A stretch of DNA of 36,650 nt from Rathayibacter tanaceti. GTDB taxonomy: Bacteria > Actinomycetota > Actinomycetes > Actinomycetales > Microbacteriaceae. A model generated the notes under the pieces. That model was not told where the DNA came from. It did no database searches and saw only the letters and a list, made by a program, of their open reading frames with translations. Below, piece by piece: positions 19,608 through 28,841 of this stretch. A program made the position numbers and the translations under genes. The number at the start of each line of letters is the position of its first letter. Position 1 is the stretch's first letter. The stretch covers positions 1 to 36,650 of the forward strand of contig NZ_LIIN01000015.1 of NCBI RefSeq assembly GCF_001634385.1, in the 5' to 3' direction.

Positions 19608-19614
19608 GGACGGC

Positions 19615-20426
19615 ATGCCCCTGGCTCCCGCTCCCGCTCCACGGCGCCCCGGCCCGATGTCTTCCGCGAGGGCGTGTTCCTGGTCGCCGGAGCCCGCGCG
19701 ATCCTGCTCCAGATCGCGCATCCCGCGGTCGGCCAGGGCGTGGCCGACCACTCCGACTTCGTGCACCGAGCAGTCGCCCGGCTGCACGGCACCCTCTCGT
19801 ACCTCTACGTTCTGAACTACGGCACGCCCGACGGCGTGCGCGCCGTCCGCCGTCGCGTCAACCGTGCCCACGCGCCGGTCCGCGGCCCCGGCTACACCGC
19901 CTTCGACCCGGAGCTGCAGCGCTGGGTCGCCGCGACGCTCGCGCAGTCGATGCTGCAGCTCTACGAGGGCGTGTTCGGCGTGCTGGGCGACGAGGAGGCG
20001 GACGAGATCGTGCGCCGCTCCGCCGTGATCGGCGCAGCGCTGCAGATGCCCGAGGAGCTCTGGCCCGATTCCCGCGCCGCGTTCGACACCTACTGGGAGG
20101 AGCAGTTGGGCCGCCTCGAGGTCACCCCGGCCGCGCGCCGGGTCGCCCGCGACCTCCTCGGCGCGAGCATCTCGGCCTGGTACCTGCGCCCGTTCGGCCC
20201 CTACCTCCGCCTGGTGACCGCCGGCCTGCTCCCCGCCGAGCTGCGCGCGCCGTTCGGGTTCCGCTGGGATGCACGGCAGGAGGCGCGGTTCGACCGGGCG
20301 CTCGCGCGCACCTTCGCGGTCTACCGCCTGTTGCCGGCCGGGGTGCGCACGGCGCCGAGCCGCTACTACCTGGCCCGAGTGCGCAGGGACGTTCAGAAGG
20401 CCGGCGTGACGGTCCAGCCCGCATAG
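19615..20426 (+). pseudogene. MpaB-type oxygenase (DUF2236) family protein, single frameshift
   Basis: About 270 residues when repaired. DUF2236 proteins are heme-binding or metal-binding oxygenases related to MpaB and latex-clearing protein. The core is clear: [38 protein letters not shown], then [12 protein letters not shown] and TLAQSMLQLYEGVFG, with the conserved histidines in AHPAV, DHSDFVH and NRAH. From ATG 19615 the frame reads [14 protein letters not shown] and breaks near 19653, where GGCCCGATG seems to have lost one C. Adding it gives [14 protein letters not shown]. An ATG-less fragment from about 19674 is what remains open in the given sequence. Its 3' end overlaps the opposing small gene by 34 bases. 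Confidence 0.8.
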
Positions 20427-20689
20427 GCCGCGAGTTCGAGGCCGAGCGCCTGCGCGGCTGCACGGGCCTCGTCCACTCCACGCTCGTCGCGCACATCGAC
20501 AGTCACGGGAACGCTGTCGCCGAAGCCCGCGATCTCAACTCGCGCGCTCGTCGGACCGCTGTAGAGCGGAACGTGTGCGTGCGCGGTCCGCGCACCGACG
20601 ACCCGCGAGCCGGTCGCCTCGGCGATGACCGCGAGGGCGAACGGAGCCGTCACCACAGCATCGGTGGAGAGGGTCGCCTCGCCGCTCAT
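20393..20689 (-). CDS. Small protein of unknown function (98 residues)
   Basis: I do not recognise a family. The start at ATG 20689 is well supported by GGAGGAGG six bases upstream. The product MSGEATLSTDAVVTAPFALA... has no membrane segment or signal peptide. It looks like a small globular alpha/beta protein: VPVTVDVRDERGVDEARAAA suggests a strand followed by a helix, and the end is AAYAGWTVTPAF. Codon use is normal for the window. It converges on the MpaB-type gene and overlaps its last 34 bases on the other strand. Confidence 0.6.
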   Translation of the reverse strand: MSGEATLSTDAVVTAPFALAVIAEATGSRVVGARTAHAHVPLYSGPTSARVEIAGFGDSVPVTVDVRDERGVDEARAAAQALGLELAAYAGWTVTPAF

Positions 20690-20921
20690 CCGCGCCTCCT
20701 CCTCACCCCGCCCCACGCTGTGCGGGAGAACGGCTCGTGCCACCGAACGCTGCCGACGAGCTGCTGCCGCCGGCCGATGCACCGACTGTAGAGGGACGAG
20801 CGCGCGGGCGCACCCCGTGCCGCGCTGATCATCCGGCGGGATCGCTCGACGAGGACCCTGGGCGGATCTACCGTGGAGCACCCGGCATCCGCCGCGGCGG
20901 TCACCGACGACTGGAGCCCCG

Positions 20922-22528
20922 ATGAGCATCACCGAACCCCGTCCCACCGAGGCCACCGCCGCCCCGCTCGCCGCCGCTCCGAGCGTGGGCGGGCCCGGCT
21001 CGCTCTCGGTGGCGGCGATCCTCGCGGAGGCGCGCGCCGGACACCGACCACGATCGCCCTCCGGGTCGGTCAGCAGGCCATCGACTACGCAACCCTCTGG
21101 AGCCAGACCCGCGCCTACGCGGGCGCCTTGCGCGCCCAGGGCGTGGGGCCGGGTGACCGTATCGCCCTGCTCGTGCCCAATGTCCCCGACTTCCCCCGCG
21201 GCTACTTCGCGGTCCTCGCGCTCGGCGCCGTCGTCGTCCCCGTGCACGCCCTGCTCAAGCACGACGAGATCGCGTACGTGCTGCGCGACTCCGGGGCGTC
21301 GGCGTTGATCTGCGCCGCACCACTGCTCGCCGAGGGGGCGGCGGGCGCGGCCCTCGCCGGTGTCCCCGTCCTCAGCGTGATGGTGCCGGACGGTGCGGAG
21401 TCGACGCTCCCCCGGCTCGAGGACCTCGCCGCCGCCGCGGCTCCGATCGACGGCTACGTCCCGCGCGCCCCCTCGGACACGGCGACCATCCTGTACACCA
21501 GCGGCACGACAGGCCGGCCCAAGGGGGCGGAGGGGACACACTTCGCCATCGTGTCGCAGTCGGACGTGCTGCTGATGAACACCTTCGACCTGCACCGGGG
21601 CGATGTGCTCCTCGGGGCGCTGCCGCTGTTCCACACCTTCGGGCAGGTCTGCGCGATGAACACGGCGTTCCGGACTGCTGCGACGGTGGTGCTCGTCCCC
21701 CGGTTCGACGGCGACGCGGCCCTCGAGGCGATGATCGCGCACGGCTGCACGGTGTTCGAGGGCGTGCCCACGATGTACGTCGCCCTCCTCGAGGCGGCGA
21801 CCCGACGCGACGACCGCCCGCCGCTGCGCTACGCCGTCTCCGGAGGCGCGGCCCTGCCTGTCGCCGTCATCGAGCGGTTCCGCGAGATGTTCGGCGTCGA
21901 GATCTATGAGGGATACGGCCTCACCGAGACCTCGCCGGTCGCGACGTTCAACCACGTCGGGATCCCTCCTCGCGCGGGCACGGTCGGCACGCCGATCTGG
22001 GGGGTCGAGGTCGAGGTGGCCCGGCCGGAGGTCAGTGACCGCGTCGAGCTGCTCCCCCGAGGCGAGCTCGGCGAGATCGTCGTGCGCGGCCACAACCTGA
22101 TGAAGGGGTACTTCGGCAACCCGGCGGCGACGGCGGAGGCGGTGATCGACGGCTGGTTCCGCACCGGCGATCTCGGCACGAAGGACGAGGAGGACTACGT
22201 CCGCATCCTCGACCGCACGAAGGACATGATCATCCGCAACGGCTACAACGTCTATCCCCGCGAGGTCGAGGAAGTGCTGGTCGGGCATCCCGCCGTGCAG
22301 AACGCCGCCGTCTTTGGCGTGCCCGACGAGCGCCACGGGCAGGAGGTGGTGGCCGCGGTGATCCTCGCCCCCTCCTCGACCGCGACCGTCGAGGAGCTGA
22401 TCGTCTACGCGAACGAGCGCCTCGCCGCGTTCAAGTTCCCGCGCCGCATCGAGTTCGTCGAGGCGTTCCCCCTGGGCCCGAGCGGCAAGGTCCTCAAGCG
22501 CGAGCTCGTCGCCCGCTACGCCGGCTGA
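20922..22528 (+). pseudogene. Long-chain acyl-CoA synthetase / AMP-dependent ligase, single frameshift
   Basis: Activates a fatty or aromatic acid to its CoA ester through an acyl-AMP. About 535 residues if repaired. Signature motifs are intact after the break: the P-loop ILYTSGTTGRPKGAEGTH, GALPLFHTFGQ, the acyl-pocket region YEGYGLTETSPVATFN, GWFRTGDLGTKDEEDYVRILDRTKDMIIRNGYNVYPREVEEVL (adenylation to hinge) and the catalytic C-terminal lysine in GPSGKVLKREL. From ATG 20922 the frame runs to LAEA and fails near 21032, where one G seems lost. Restoring it gives LAEAARRTPTTIALRVGQQ. Substrate chain length cannot be told. No fatty-acid genes adjoin it. Confidence 0.85.
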
Positions 22529-22594
22529 TCCCTCCCGCGGGGGCGTCCGCGACGACACCGGGGCGTCCAGCACCGGCGTCGCACGACGGGCGGC

Positions 22595-23184
22595 TCAGGA
22601 GAGCAGCGCCCACACCGCGGAGGCGAGGGCGGCGCCGACCGCTCCACCCGCGATCACCTGGGCGGGCGTGTGCGCGCCGAGGCGCACCCGCGACCACAGG
22701 GTCGCCAGCACGATCGGAACGGTGAGCAGGAGCGAGACCGGGCCGTAGGCGATCAGCACCGCGACCGCGCAGGTCGCCACGACCGCGGCGTGGCCGGAGA
22801 GCTTCCAGACGAGGTTCACGACTCCGACCATCGCGACCACGGCGACGGTCACCACACCGAAGATACTGACGGCGGCCGGAGCCCGAGCACCACGAGGAGC
22901 ACGAGGCCGATGGCTATCGAGACGAGGGCGAGACCGATCGGCAGCGCGCGCTCCCGCCGATCGGGAACGTGATGGTCGCCGTGGATCCGCCCCTTGCGCA
23001 TCAGCACGCGGATGACCAGGTAGGGCAGCACGCCCACGAAGAAGGCGGCGAGAGCGCCCCACGCCATCCCGAGCAGCGGCGGGTCGGCCACGCGCGCGCC
23101 GACCACGACCGGGACGACGATCGCAAGGACCGCCGGCGAGAACGCCTCCGTCGCGAGCCGCGCCGCCGCCGGACCGCCCGCCAC
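22595..23184 (-). pseudogene. Short PAP2-like membrane phosphatase, single frameshift
   Basis: About 196 residues with four to five membrane segments if repaired. It belongs to the divergent PAP2 group with GRIHGDHHVPDRRERALP before the core, WKLSGHAAVVA in place of PSGH, and SRVRLGAHTPAQVIAG for the SR-x5-H motif. The classic K-x-RP motif is not evident. Substrates may be polyprenyl or phospholipid phosphates. The start is GTG 23184, sharing one base with the pcrA stop (TAGTG), so translation is coupled to the helicase gene. The frame breaks near 22882, where GGG seems to have been GGGG. Adding one G gives VVLGAPAAVSIFG. Confidence 0.75.
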
Positions 23185-25640
23185 TACAGCTTCTCGATCG
23201 GCGCGACCTTGATCAGCAGCTTCTTGGCGCCGACCTGCTCGAAGAGCACGTGCGCGACCCGCTTGCTGCCCTCGCCGGTCACCGCGTTCACGCGGCCCTC
23301 GCCGAAGTCGGTGTGCCGGATGCGGTCGCCCGCGATCAGCTCGAGGTCGCCGTTGTCGCGGACCATCCCGGTGATCCGGTTGGGGAACTCGCCCGTGGCC
23401 CTGGGAGCGGCGGCGAGCGCCTCCCGGAACTCGGCGTTCGAGCGCGAGCGCCCGAACCCGGGGCGCTGTGCGTTGAGCGCACGCGGCTGGGTGCCGCCCC
23501 GCGACGTCGCTGCGCCCGGCGACTGACGCCACTCGATCAGCTCGGCGGGTATCTCCTGGAGGAACCGGCTGGGCATCGCGACCGAGGTCTCGCCGTACTG
23601 CGCCCGGGTCATCGCGAGCGAGAGGTAGAGGCGCTTGCGGGCGCGGGTGATGCCCACATAGAACAGCCGCCGCTCCTCCGACGGCCCGCCGGGCTCGTTC
23701 GCCGAGATGCGGTGCGGGAGGAGGTCCTCCTCGATCCCGGTGAGGAACACGGCGTCGTACTCGAGGCCCTTGGCCGTGTGCAGTGTCATCAGCGAGACGG
23801 TGCCGGAGTCGTCCTCGAGGTCGTCGGCGGCGGCGACGAGCGAGACCTCGGTGAGGAAGTCGACGAGTCCGCCGTCCGGGTTGTTCCGCGTGAACTCCTT
23901 GGTCACGGCGATGAGCTCGTCCACGTTCTCGGCGCGCGCCTCGTCCTGCGGGTCTCGGCTGGCGCGGAGCATGTCGAGGTAACCGCTGCGCGTGAGCAGC
24001 GCCGTCAACACCTCGTGCACCTTCGCCTCACCTCCCTCGCGGGCCGGGTCGAGCATCAGCGCGCACTCGTCGAGGAGGGTCGCGAGGTCGACGATCGCCC
24101 GGGTCACCTTCGGCCCCATCCCCAGCGAGCCCGCGTTGCGCATCGCCTCGCGCAGCGTCACGGCGTTGGTGTCGGCGAACGACTGCAGCTGCGCCTCCGT
24201 TGCGGGGCCGATCCCGCGCTTGGGCGTGTTCATGATGCGGCGCAGCGCGAGCACGTCGGCCGGGTTCGCGACCGTGATCAGATAGGCCAGCGCATCCTTG
24301 ATCTCGGCGCGCTCGTAGAACTTGGTACCGCCGAGGATCCGGTAGGGCACCGCGGAGCGGATGAAGATCTCTTCGAGCGCACGGGTCTGCGCATTGGTGC
24401 GGTAGAAGACCGCGATCTGGTCGTAGCCCGTCCCGGCGGCGTGCAGCCGCGCGATCTCGTCCACCACGAACTGCGCCTCGTCGTGCCCCGAGTAGCCCGT
24501 GTAGCCGACGATCTTCTCGCCGGCTCCGCTGGACGACCACAGGTTCTTCGCGCGCCGGTCGAAATTGTTCGAGATGACGGCGTTCGCCGCCGAGAGGATG
24601 TTCTGCGTGGAACGGTAGTTCTGTTCGAGCAGGATCACCCTGCAGCCGGGGAAGTCGCGCTCGAACTCGACGATGTTGCGGATGTCGGCGCCGCGGAACG
24701 CGTAGATCGACTGGTCGGAGTCGCCGACGACCGTGAGGGACGCGCCCGGGATCGAGCCGTCGGCGGTGACGGGACCACGGTAGGGCCGGTCGAACTGCGC
24801 CGCCTCGATCGTCGCCCGCGGCACCGGCCGCGTCAGCTCGTGGATCAGGGAGTACTGGGCATGGTTCGTGTCCTGGTACTCGTCGACGAGCACGTGCCGG
24901 AACCGCCGCTGGTACTTCGCCGCGACATGCGGGAAGGCCCGAAAGAGGTAGACGGTCTGCGCGATCAGATCGTCGAAATCGAACGCGTTCGCCCGCTCGA
25001 GCGCTCGTGAGTACGCGCGGAACACCTGGAGGAACATCTCCTCGTTCGGATCGCTCAGGTTGGCCGTCCGGGCATAGGAGTCGGCGTCGGCGAGCTCGTT
25101 CTTGAGCTTCGAGATCTTCGCGGAGGCGCTCGCGACGGTGATGCCGAGCGAGTCGGCCTCGAGCTCCTTCACGATCCGCTTGAGCAGCGCACGCTGATCG
25201 CCCGAGTCGTAGATGGTGAACGAGCCGGTCATCCCGAAGTTCTCGGCCTCGCGGCGCAGGATCCGCACGCAGGCGGAGTGGAAGGTCGAGATCCACATCC
25301 CCTCGGCGTTCTGCCCGACCAGCTTCTCGACGCGCTCGCGCATCTCGGCCGCCGCCTTGTTGGTGAAGGTGATCGCCAGGATCTGGCTCGGCCAGGCCTC
25401 GCGGTTGTCCAGGAGGCTCGCGATGCGCCGCGTGAGCACGCTCGTCTTGCCCGAGCCGGCGCCGGCCACGATGAGCAGCGCGTCTCCGCGGTACTCGACC
25501 GCCTCGCGCTGCTGCGGGTTGAGACCTGCGACGAGCTGCTCGTGCGCCGGGTCGGTGCGGAGGTCGTCGGCGGAGGCGCCGGGGGGACCGACGATGACCG
25601 GGGTGGCGCGGGAGTCGCTCGGATCGAAGAGGAAGCTCAT
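23184..25640 (-). CDS. pcrA: ATP-dependent DNA helicase of the UvrD/PcrA family
   Basis: A superfamily 1A 3'-5' helicase for repair and replication restart. The 818 residues contain all motifs in order: GLNPQQREAV (Q motif), AGAGSGKT (about 58-65), TFTNKAAAEM, VDEYQDTN, GDSDQSIYAFRGAD, LEQNYRSTQNIL, MTLHTAKGLEYDAVFLTG and RLFYVGITRARKRLYL. The C-terminus (RIRHTDFGEGRVNAV... VLFEQVGAKKLL) is the Tudor-like domain that contacts RNA polymerase in PcrA/UvrD. About 40 extra N-terminal residues precede the Q motif. ATG 25640 follows GGAGGG, and a TACACT box ends nine bases upstream. In mycobacteria uvrD1 likewise lies near sucCD. Confidence 0.97.
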   Translation of the reverse strand: MSFLFDPSDSRATPVIVGPPGASADDLRTDPAHEQLVAGLNPQQREAVEYRGDALLIVAGAGSGKTSVLTRRIASLLDNREAWPSQILAITFTNKAAAEMRERVEKLVGQNAEGMWISTFHSACVRILRREAENFGMTGSFTIYDSGDQRALLKRIVKELEADSLGITVASASAKISKLKNELADADSYARTANLSDPNEEMFLQVFRAYSRALERANAFDFDDLIAQTVYLFRAFPHVAAKYQRRFRHVLVDEYQDTNHAQYSLIHELTRPVPRATIEAAQFDRPYRGPVTADGSIPGASLTVVGDSDQSIYAFRGADIRNIVEFERDFPGCRVILLEQNYRSTQNILSAANAVISNNFDRRAKNLWSSSGAGEKIVGYTGYSGHDEAQFVVDEIARLHAAGTGYDQIAVFYRTNAQTRALEEIFIRSAVPYRILGGTKFYERAEIKDALAYLITVANPADVLALRRIMNTPKRGIGPATEAQLQSFADTNAVTLREAMRNAGSLGMGPKVTRAIVDLATLLDECALMLDPAREGGEAKVHEVLTALLTRSGYLDMLRASRDPQDEARAENVDELIAVTKEFTRNNPDGGLVDFLTEVSLVAAADDLEDDSGTVSLMTLHTAKGLEYDAVFLTGIEEDLLPHRISANEPGGPSEERRLFYVGITRARKRLYLSLAMTRAQYGETSVAMPSRFLQEIPAELIEWRQSPGAATSRGGTQPRALNAQRPGFGRSRSNAEFREALAAAPRATGEFPNRITGMVRDNGDLELIAGDRIRHTDFGEGRVNAVTGEGSKRVAHVLFEQVGAKKLLIKVAPIEKL

Positions 25641-25684
25641 GTCCCTCCGAGTGTAGATCGCACCTCCGACACCGGGCGCCGGGC

Positions 25685-26569
25685 TCAGGCTGCGCGCTGG
25701 AGCGGGGTCGACGCCGTCAGCGCCCCTCCCACGTCGAGCCCGCGCCAGGCGAGCGAGAAACCCAGGACGGAGAGGGTCGAGGTCGACACCGCGAGCAACT
25801 GCAGCAGCACGAAGGCGATGAGGTCCTTGGTGTCGTCCGGGTAGTACTGGATGCCCTGCACCGCCAGTGCGGCCAGCAGCGCCACGACGAGCAGCGAGCA
25901 CCAGAGCAGGAACCGGCGGACGCTGCGCCGCGACGCAGTCCGCGGCGCACGTCCCACCTGGGCCCGCGTCGTCAACCAGGCGCAGGCGAGGGAGGCGGAC
26001 GCCAGCGCAACGAGATCCGCACCGAGAACATCGCTCACGCGGTGCCACGAGGCGGCCATCGTCAGGTTGCCGACGAGCACCACGATCGCGCCGCCGAGCG
26101 CGAGCACCACCGTGCGGGCACGACCGGGGACCACGATGGCCAGGGCGAAGACCACCGAGACGGCCGCTGCCGTGTGCCCGCTCGGGAAGCTGCCGCCGAT
26201 GTACTGCGAATCGGCGTCGATGAGGGCGGGCCGGTCGAGGACCACGTTCTTGAGGAACTGGGTGACGGCGGCCGTGGCGACGATCGAGGCGACGGAGGCG
26301 ACGGCGAGCGCCGGGCGCCTCCGGATCAGCGCGATCGCCGCGACCAGCAGCGCCCCGACGATCATCGAGGTCGGAGTGACGTCGGCGAGCGCACCGGCAG
26401 CGACGCCGGTCGCACGGCCGAAGATCAGATCGGCGCCGCGCAGCCCGGAGTTCTCGACACCTTGACCCTGCGGCGTGAGGACGGCGAGTCCGTAGACGGC
26501 GCCCAGCCCGAGGACGGCGAGGACCGCGGCGGTGATCCAGCGGCGGGTGATGCGGACGCGAGTGGTCAC
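25685..26569 (-). CDS. PAP2 family phosphatase, multipass membrane protein
   Basis: A 294-residue membrane protein with a type 2 phosphatidic acid phosphatase core: KNVVLDRP (Lys107, Arg113-Pro114), PSGH (129-132) and SWHRVSDVLGAD with His176 and Asp180. The Ser-Arg pair that normally opens the third motif appears as Leu-Thr, so activity is less certain. Likely substrates are lipid phosphates such as undecaprenyl pyrophosphate or phosphatidate. GTG 26569 is chosen because GGAGG lies just upstream and MTTRVRITRRWITAAVL is a good membrane-protein start. A longer frame to 26692 has no such support. It lies 44 bases ahead of pcrA on the same strand. Confidence 0.9.
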   Translation of the reverse strand: MTTRVRITRRWITAAVLAVLGLGAVYGLAVLTPQGQGVENSGLRGADLIFGRATGVAAGALADVTPTSMIVGALLVAAIALIRRRPALAVASVASIVATAAVTQFLKNVVLDRPALIDADSQYIGGSFPSGHTAAAVSVVFALAIVVPGRARTVVLALGGAIVVLVGNLTMAASWHRVSDVLGADLVALASASLACAWLTTRAQVGRAPRTASRRSVRRFLLWCSLLVVALLAALAVQGIQYYPDDTKDLIAFVLLQLLAVSTSTLSVLGFSLAWRGLDVGGALTASTPLQRAA

Positions 26570-26727
26570 GGGTCGACCTCCTCTCGGGTGGCGGTGGGCG
26601 GACGACGCCGTGCGGGGCTGACGCGGCCGTGCGGGGACACAGCGGTGTGGAGTCCCGATGATGCCAGCGGAGCCTTCGGACCGCCTGTCCACGCGCCGGG
26701 CGGCCGCCGGACGTGCGCCCGCGCGGC

Positions 26728-27765
26728 TCAGCCGCCCGACCGACCCTCCGCCACGGCCCGCGCCTCGAGGGCGAGATCCGGCTGATCGGCGAACACGCCG
26801 TCGACTCCGGTGCCCAGGATCGCCGCGAACTCGTCCTGCCAGGCGCCGTACGCCGCCGGATCCTTCCCGCGGCGGTGGGCCTTCCCGAGGAAGCGGTTCT
26901 CGGCGCGGAGCGTCCAGCAGTAGACCTCGAGGCCGACGGCGTGCGCGTCGGCGACCAGCGGGCTCACCCCTGCGGCGCGATCGCCCGTGTCGTGGGAGAG
27001 GAGCATGCTCCGGTCGACGCTGATCCCGTCGACCGCGCCCGCGAGGTTGCGCAGACCGGAAGCGGTGGCGAACGCCGTGAACGGAGTCGCGTACTCGCCG
27101 TGCGCCGCGACCAGATCCGGCGGCGCTCCCCGCGACTCGAGGAGGAAGACCCGCCGCGCCCCGACTCCCCTCACTGCCAGCCGCTCGAGGACCGTCTTCT
27201 CGAAGCTCTCGATCGTGAGGCGCGGGTCGCGCGGGCCCCAGCCGGCGGCGGACAGCTCGTGGCGCAGCAGGACGTCGAGCGGGAGCCCGATCGCCGCGAA
27301 GTACGTCGCGTGCTTGATCTCGGCGACGAGCCCGGGAGGCGCCTCCGGGGCGTCCTCCGCCGCCCGGTCGAGCAGCGCCAGCAGCTCGCTGAACCGCAAC
27401 AGCGGGAACTGGCCGTCGAAGGTGGCGCTGGAGGTGCGCACCGCCGGGAGGCGCTCACGGGCGCGCAGGACGGAGAGCTCGTCCCAGGTGAAGTCCTCGG
27501 TGAACCAGCCGGTGATCTCCCGGCCGTCGATCCGCTTCGTCGTGCGCCGCTGGGCGAACTCCGGGCGGCGCTCCACGTCGGTGGTCCCCGAGATCTCGTT
27601 CTCGTGCCGCAGCACCAGGACGCCGTCTCGGGTCGCGACGAGGTCGGGCTCGACCGCGTCGGCGCCCAGGGCGATCGCGAGCTCGTAGGCGGAGCGCGTG
27701 TGCTCGGGGCGGTACCCGCTCGCTCCGCGGTGGGCGAAGACGAGCGGAGAGGGGCGCGCAACCAT
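26728..27765 (-). CDS. Glycerophosphodiester phosphodiesterase
   Basis: Hydrolyses glycerophosphodiesters to glycerol-3-phosphate and an alcohol. The 345-residue TIM barrel has FAHRGASGYRPEHT (His12, Arg13), the metal ligands Glu39 and Asp41 in VEPDLVATRDG and His54 in LRHENEISG. LVAEIKHATY, TIESFEK and GVDGVFADQPDLAL complete the fold. There is no signal peptide, so it is probably cytoplasmic. ATG 27765 follows TAGGAT by six bases. It is divergent from the Bax-inhibitor-like gene. Confidence 0.95.
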   Translation of the reverse strand: MVARPSPLVFAHRGASGYRPEHTRSAYELAIALGADAVEPDLVATRDGVLVLRHENEISGTTDVERRPEFAQRRTTKRIDGREITGWFTEDFTWDELSVLRARERLPAVRTSSATFDGQFPLLRFSELLALLDRAAEDAPEAPPGLVAEIKHATYFAAIGLPLDVLLRHELSAAGWGPRDPRLTIESFEKTVLERLAVRGVGARRVFLLESRGAPPDLVAAHGEYATPFTAFATASGLRNLAGAVDGISVDRSMLLSHDTGDRAAGVSPLVADAHAVGLEVYCWTLRAENRFLGKAHRRGKDPAAYGAWQDEFAAILGTGVDGVFADQPDLALEARAVAEGRSGG

Positions 27766-27771
27766 GCCGCG

Positions 27772-27777
27772 ATCCTA
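27772..27777 (-). promoter_or_regulatory. TAGGAT -10 box for a leaderless GDPD transcript
   Basis: On the minus strand TAGGAT is followed by six bases and the ATG at 27765. No ribosome site is present. Confidence 0.5.
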
Positions 27778-27832
27778 CGGGCGGCCCGGACTCGCGGCCG
27801 AGTCGAGGTCCGCTCGAAGAGAACAGCCAGAC

Positions 27833-27857
27833 TCTGAGAGGCGCTCTCAGATAAGGT
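27833..27857 (+). promoter_or_regulatory. Palindromic operator and -10 box upstream of the Bax-inhibitor-like gene
   Basis: A perfect 8-bp inverted repeat TCTGAGAG-GCG-CTCTCAGA (27833-27851) abuts TAAGGT (27852-27857), a TANNNT -10 candidate. The repeat fills the spacer and -35 region, where a repressor would block transcription. CTGAGAG occurs once more just before the ribosome site (about 27952-27958). The factor is unknown. Confidence 0.45.
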
Positions 27858-27966
27858 GGTGTCCATCGTCGCGGTACCCTCGGGCTTCCGCGGCGCATCC
27901 CCCGCCCACAGCGACTCAGATCCGCGAGTTCCCTCGGAGACCAGCGCACCTGAGAGAAGAGGAACC

Positions 27967-28748
27967 ATGGCTAGCAACAATCCGGCGTTCGGCGCCCGGA
28001 GTTCAGCAACCGCGGCTACGCCGGCCGCGTGCAGGATCTCCCGGACGTCTCACCCGACACGCTCGACCAGATGTACAACCGTCCGGCCGCCAGCTCGGTC
28101 GAGACCGATCGGATGACCGTCGAGGACACTCTCGCGAAGACGGCCCTCGCCTTCGTCGTGCTCCTCGCGGGTGCGGCCGTGGGCTGGTTCGTGCCGCAGC
28201 TCATGCTGCCGGCCGTCCTCGTCGCACTGGTGCTGGGCATCGTCAACGCCTTCAAGAAGATCCCGTCGCCCGCCCTGATCCTCGGCTACGCCGCGACACA
28301 GGGCATCGGAGTCGGCGCGATCTCGCGCTTCTTCGAGAGCGCCTACGCCGGAGCGGTCGTCCAGGCCCTCCTGGCGACGGTCATCGTGATCGGCGTCACC
28401 CTGGCGCTGTTCATGAACGGCAAGATCCGCACCTCGCCGAAGCTGAACAAGATCTTCTTCATCGGCATGATCAGCTACGCGGTCTTCTCGCTCGTGAACC
28501 TGGGCCTGGGCCTGTTCGGCGTCGGCGGAGGCTTCGGTCTGCGGACCGGCTTCCTCGGCATCGTGATCGGCCTCATCGCCATCGCTCTCGCCACCTACTC
28601 GCTCGTGATGGACTTCGAGTTCATCCAGCAGGGCGTCCGCAACCGCGCCCCGCGCATCTACGGCTGGACCGGCGCCTACGGCGTCCTGGTCACCGTCGTG
28701 TGGATGTACCTCGAGCTCCTGCGCCTCGTCGCGATCTTCCGCGAGTAG
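27967..28748 (+). pseudogene. Bax inhibitor-1/YccA family membrane protein, single frameshift
   Basis: About 260 residues with seven membrane segments when repaired. The BI-1/TMBIM family are ion-leak membrane proteins; the bacterial role is poorly defined. The N-terminal cytoplasmic part reads MASNNPAFGAPEFSNRGYAGRVQDLPDVSPDTLDQMY once one C is added near 27995 (GCGCCCGG from GCGCCCCGG). From VEDTLAKTALAFVVLL onward the frame is intact, including GYAATQGIGVGAISRFFES, and RIYGWTGAYGVLVTVVWMYLELLRL at the end. ATG 27967 has AGAGGAA upstream. A shorter frame from 28029 lacks the normal N-terminus. A strong hairpin follows. Confidence 0.85.
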
Positions 28749-28758
28749 CCGCACCGTG

Positions 28759-28804
28759 AACGACGACGGGCGCTCGACCTCAGGGTCGGGCGCCCGTCGT
28801 CGTT
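28759..28804 (+). terminator. Terminator hairpin after the Bax-inhibitor-like gene
   Basis: A perfect 15-bp stem (28759-28773 with 28790-28804, AACGACGACGGGCGC and its complement) contains an inner CGACC/GGTCG stem. It begins 11 bases after the stop codon. Confidence 0.8.
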
Positions 28805-28841
28805 GCTGGCCTGCTCGCGTCGGGGCTGGCACGATGGAGCG

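Noticed and set aside
23250-25010. Long plus-strand open frame (586 residues) antisense to pcrA, and similar long antisense frames elsewhere (1321-2847, 7103-9172, 9169-11829, 12524-14503, 33028-35415)
   Set aside because: They mirror codon structure of the real minus-strand genes in high-GC DNA, are rich in Arg, Gly and Asp with no family motifs, and have no ribosome sites or promoters.
26570-26692. Longer N-terminus for the 294-residue PAP2 protein
   Set aside because: The extension is Arg/Pro/His-rich with no membrane character, whereas GTG 26569 has a strong ribosome site and starts a normal membrane segment.
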